The notes beneath the pieces are model-generated. The model ran no database searches, was not told the origin of the DNA, and saw only the letters and a program-made list of their open reading frames with translations. From Clostridiales bacterium (GTDB lineage Bacteria; Bacillota_A; Clostridia; Christensenellales; CAG-917): 5,869 nt of DNA. Position 1 is the first letter of the stretch. Each line of letters opens with the position of its first letter. Position numbers and translations under genes: made by a program. Below are positions 5,226 to 5,869 of the stretch, piece after piece. The DNA is taken from positions 1 through 5,869 of the forward strand of contig JAITEJ010000154.1 of assembly GCA_031282095.1 (NCBI GenBank), in the 5' to 3' direction.

Positions 5226-5390
5226 AAAAAGCGGGGGTTAAAAAAGCGTAAAAAAGGTGTAAAAACCGCTGAAAAAGCGAAAAAAACCGAAAAAAAGGCG
5301 CGAAAAACCGAAAAAAAAGTCGAAAAAATGAAAATAACCGAAAAAATTTGCCGTAAAATGAAAAAAATTTGCGTAAAACACCACGAAAAA
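5226..5390. promoter_or_regulatory. Helically phased A-tracts, predicted bent DNA
   Basis: Runs of four to eight As begin at about 5226, 5240, 5250, 5261, 5272, 5280, 5290, 5303, 5311, 5323, 5331, 5341, 5354, 5361, 5374 and 5386. From 5240 to 5386 the mean spacing is about 10.4 bp, the helical repeat of DNA, so the small bends of each tract should add up to strong intrinsic curvature. The last tract ends 2 bp before the -35 of the next promoter, where A-tracts can act as UP elements for RNA polymerase. A Lys-rich frame is open through it, but this is a by-product of AAA codons. Confidence 0.75.
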
Positions 5391-5392
5391 TG

Positions 5393-5422
5393 TTGCATAA
5401 ACCCGTTATTTAGTGTTATAAT
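5393..5422 (+). promoter_or_regulatory. Extended -10 promoter of the ABC ATPase gene
   Basis: TTGCAT at 5393-5398, an 18-bp spacer and a perfect TATAAT at 5417-5422 preceded by TGT (5414-5416), which gives an extended -10 element. Transcription should begin about 5428-5430, only 2-4 nt before the ATG at 5432. Confidence 0.8.
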
Positions 5423-5431
5423 ACTCGCGCT

Positions 5432-5869
5432 ATGAACAATTTATCTTTAAAAAATGTAAGTAAAGTTTATCAAAACGGCGGCCCCGAGACGGTCGCCATC
5501 AATGACGTGACGCTGACGTTCCCGGAGAAGGGAATGGTTTTCATTTTGGGAAAATCGGGATCGGGGAAATCCACGCTGCTCAACGTCATTTCAGGCATGG
5601 ATAAGGTGACTTCCGGCGAGATAAGGCTGGGAGGCAGGTTGCTCGGCGTGGAAATCGATTATGACTTTTTCCGCAACAAAACGGCCGGCTTCATCTTTCA
5701 GGAAATCAACCTGAACAGAAGCCTTAACGTGCTGCAAAACGTCCTTTTTTCGGACATAATTCAAAACCGCCGAACCGACAAGAAGCGCGCCTTACGGGCT
5801 TTGGAACGCGTGGGCATGGGCAAATACTCCCACCGCCGCGTCAACCGCCTTTCGGGCGGCGAGGCGCAG
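5432..5869 (+). CDS. ABC transporter ATP-binding protein, cut off by the window end
   Basis: The first 146 codons of an ABC ATPase in the MacB/LolD-like group, which powers export or lipid/peptide handling with FtsX-type permeases. The N-terminus MNNLSLKNVSKVYQ is followed by Walker A GKSGSGKST (40-48), the Q-loop glutamine Q90 in GFIFQEINL, and the signature LSGGEAQ (140-146) at the very end. Walker B and the H-loop lie beyond the window. FPEKGMVFILGKSG resembles the N-terminal ATPase half of clostridial fused ABC-FtsX permeases, so the whole protein may be much longer; this is inference. The ATG at 5432 lacks a Shine-Dalgarno sequence and falls about 10 nt after TATAAT, so the mRNA is probably leaderless. 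A later start would remove the conserved first strand. It is separated from the feo operon by a terminator and about 1 kb of repeats, so a shared function is not indicated. Confidence 0.95.
   Translation, partial: MNNLSLKNVSKVYQNGGPETVAINDVTLTFPEKGMVFILGKSGSGKSTLLNVISGMDKVTSGEIRLGGRLLGVEIDYDFFRNKTAGFIFQEINLNRSLNVLQNVLFSDIIQNRRTDKKRALRALERVGMGKYSHRRVNRLSGGEAQ

Noticed and set aside
5193..5435. Lys-rich 80-codon frame whose TGA overlaps the ABC gene's ATG as ATGA
   Set aside because: The overlap is attractive, but there is no ribosome binding site at 5193, the composition follows from A-tracts, and the ABC promoter lies inside it.

Overview
The window looks like a chromosomal piece from a mid-GC anaerobic Bacillota (Clostridia-like) bacterium. 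This rests on the style of the Feo proteins, strong GGAGG-type ribosome binding sites, a FeoB-associated cysteine-rich membrane peptide (a family known mainly from Firmicutes), and an ABC ATPase whose N-terminus resembles clostridial export ATPases. The taxonomic reading is inference.

Layout. Positions 1-210 hold the leader-distal end of a type I-C-like CRISPR array: three repeats, the last decayed, and no cas genes in view. Positions 260-698 are the control region of a ferrous-iron uptake operon. A strong sigma-A-type promoter (293-321) lies between two inverted copies of a 21-bp sequence, each centred on the palindrome GTTCGCATATGCGAAC. A transcribed leader of about 370 nt follows, carrying four degenerate 35-bp tandem repeats and a 9-bp hairpin. 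Next come feoA (699-932), an unrecognised 31-codon ORF (929-1024) joined to both neighbours by ATGA overlaps, and feoB (1021-3498). After an intergenic stretch with three 55-bp tandem repeats lies the gene for a 63-aa FeoB-associated Cys-rich membrane protein (3844-4035). A strong intrinsic terminator at 4321-4367 closes the unit.

Positions 4368-5431 contain no gene I can support. They hold an array of about 30 units of 11 bp (4381-4772), a 21-bp duplication, and a run of A-tracts repeating about every 10.4 bp (5226-5390). The A-tracts lead into an extended -10 promoter driving a cut-off ABC transporter ATPase (5432 to the window end) that appears to be leaderless.

How the parts work together. 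FeoB is the GTP-dependent inner-membrane Fe2+ permease, FeoA its small SH3-like cytoplasmic partner, and the Cys-rich membrane peptide a probable accessory. The coupled 31-aa ORF is the most credible candidate for an undescribed component. The palindromes around the promoter suggest control by a dimeric, perhaps metal-responsive, repressor. The most unusual general property is that nearly every non-coding interval around this operon is built of a different family of short tandem repeats, one of which copies the 3' end of the Cys-rich gene.
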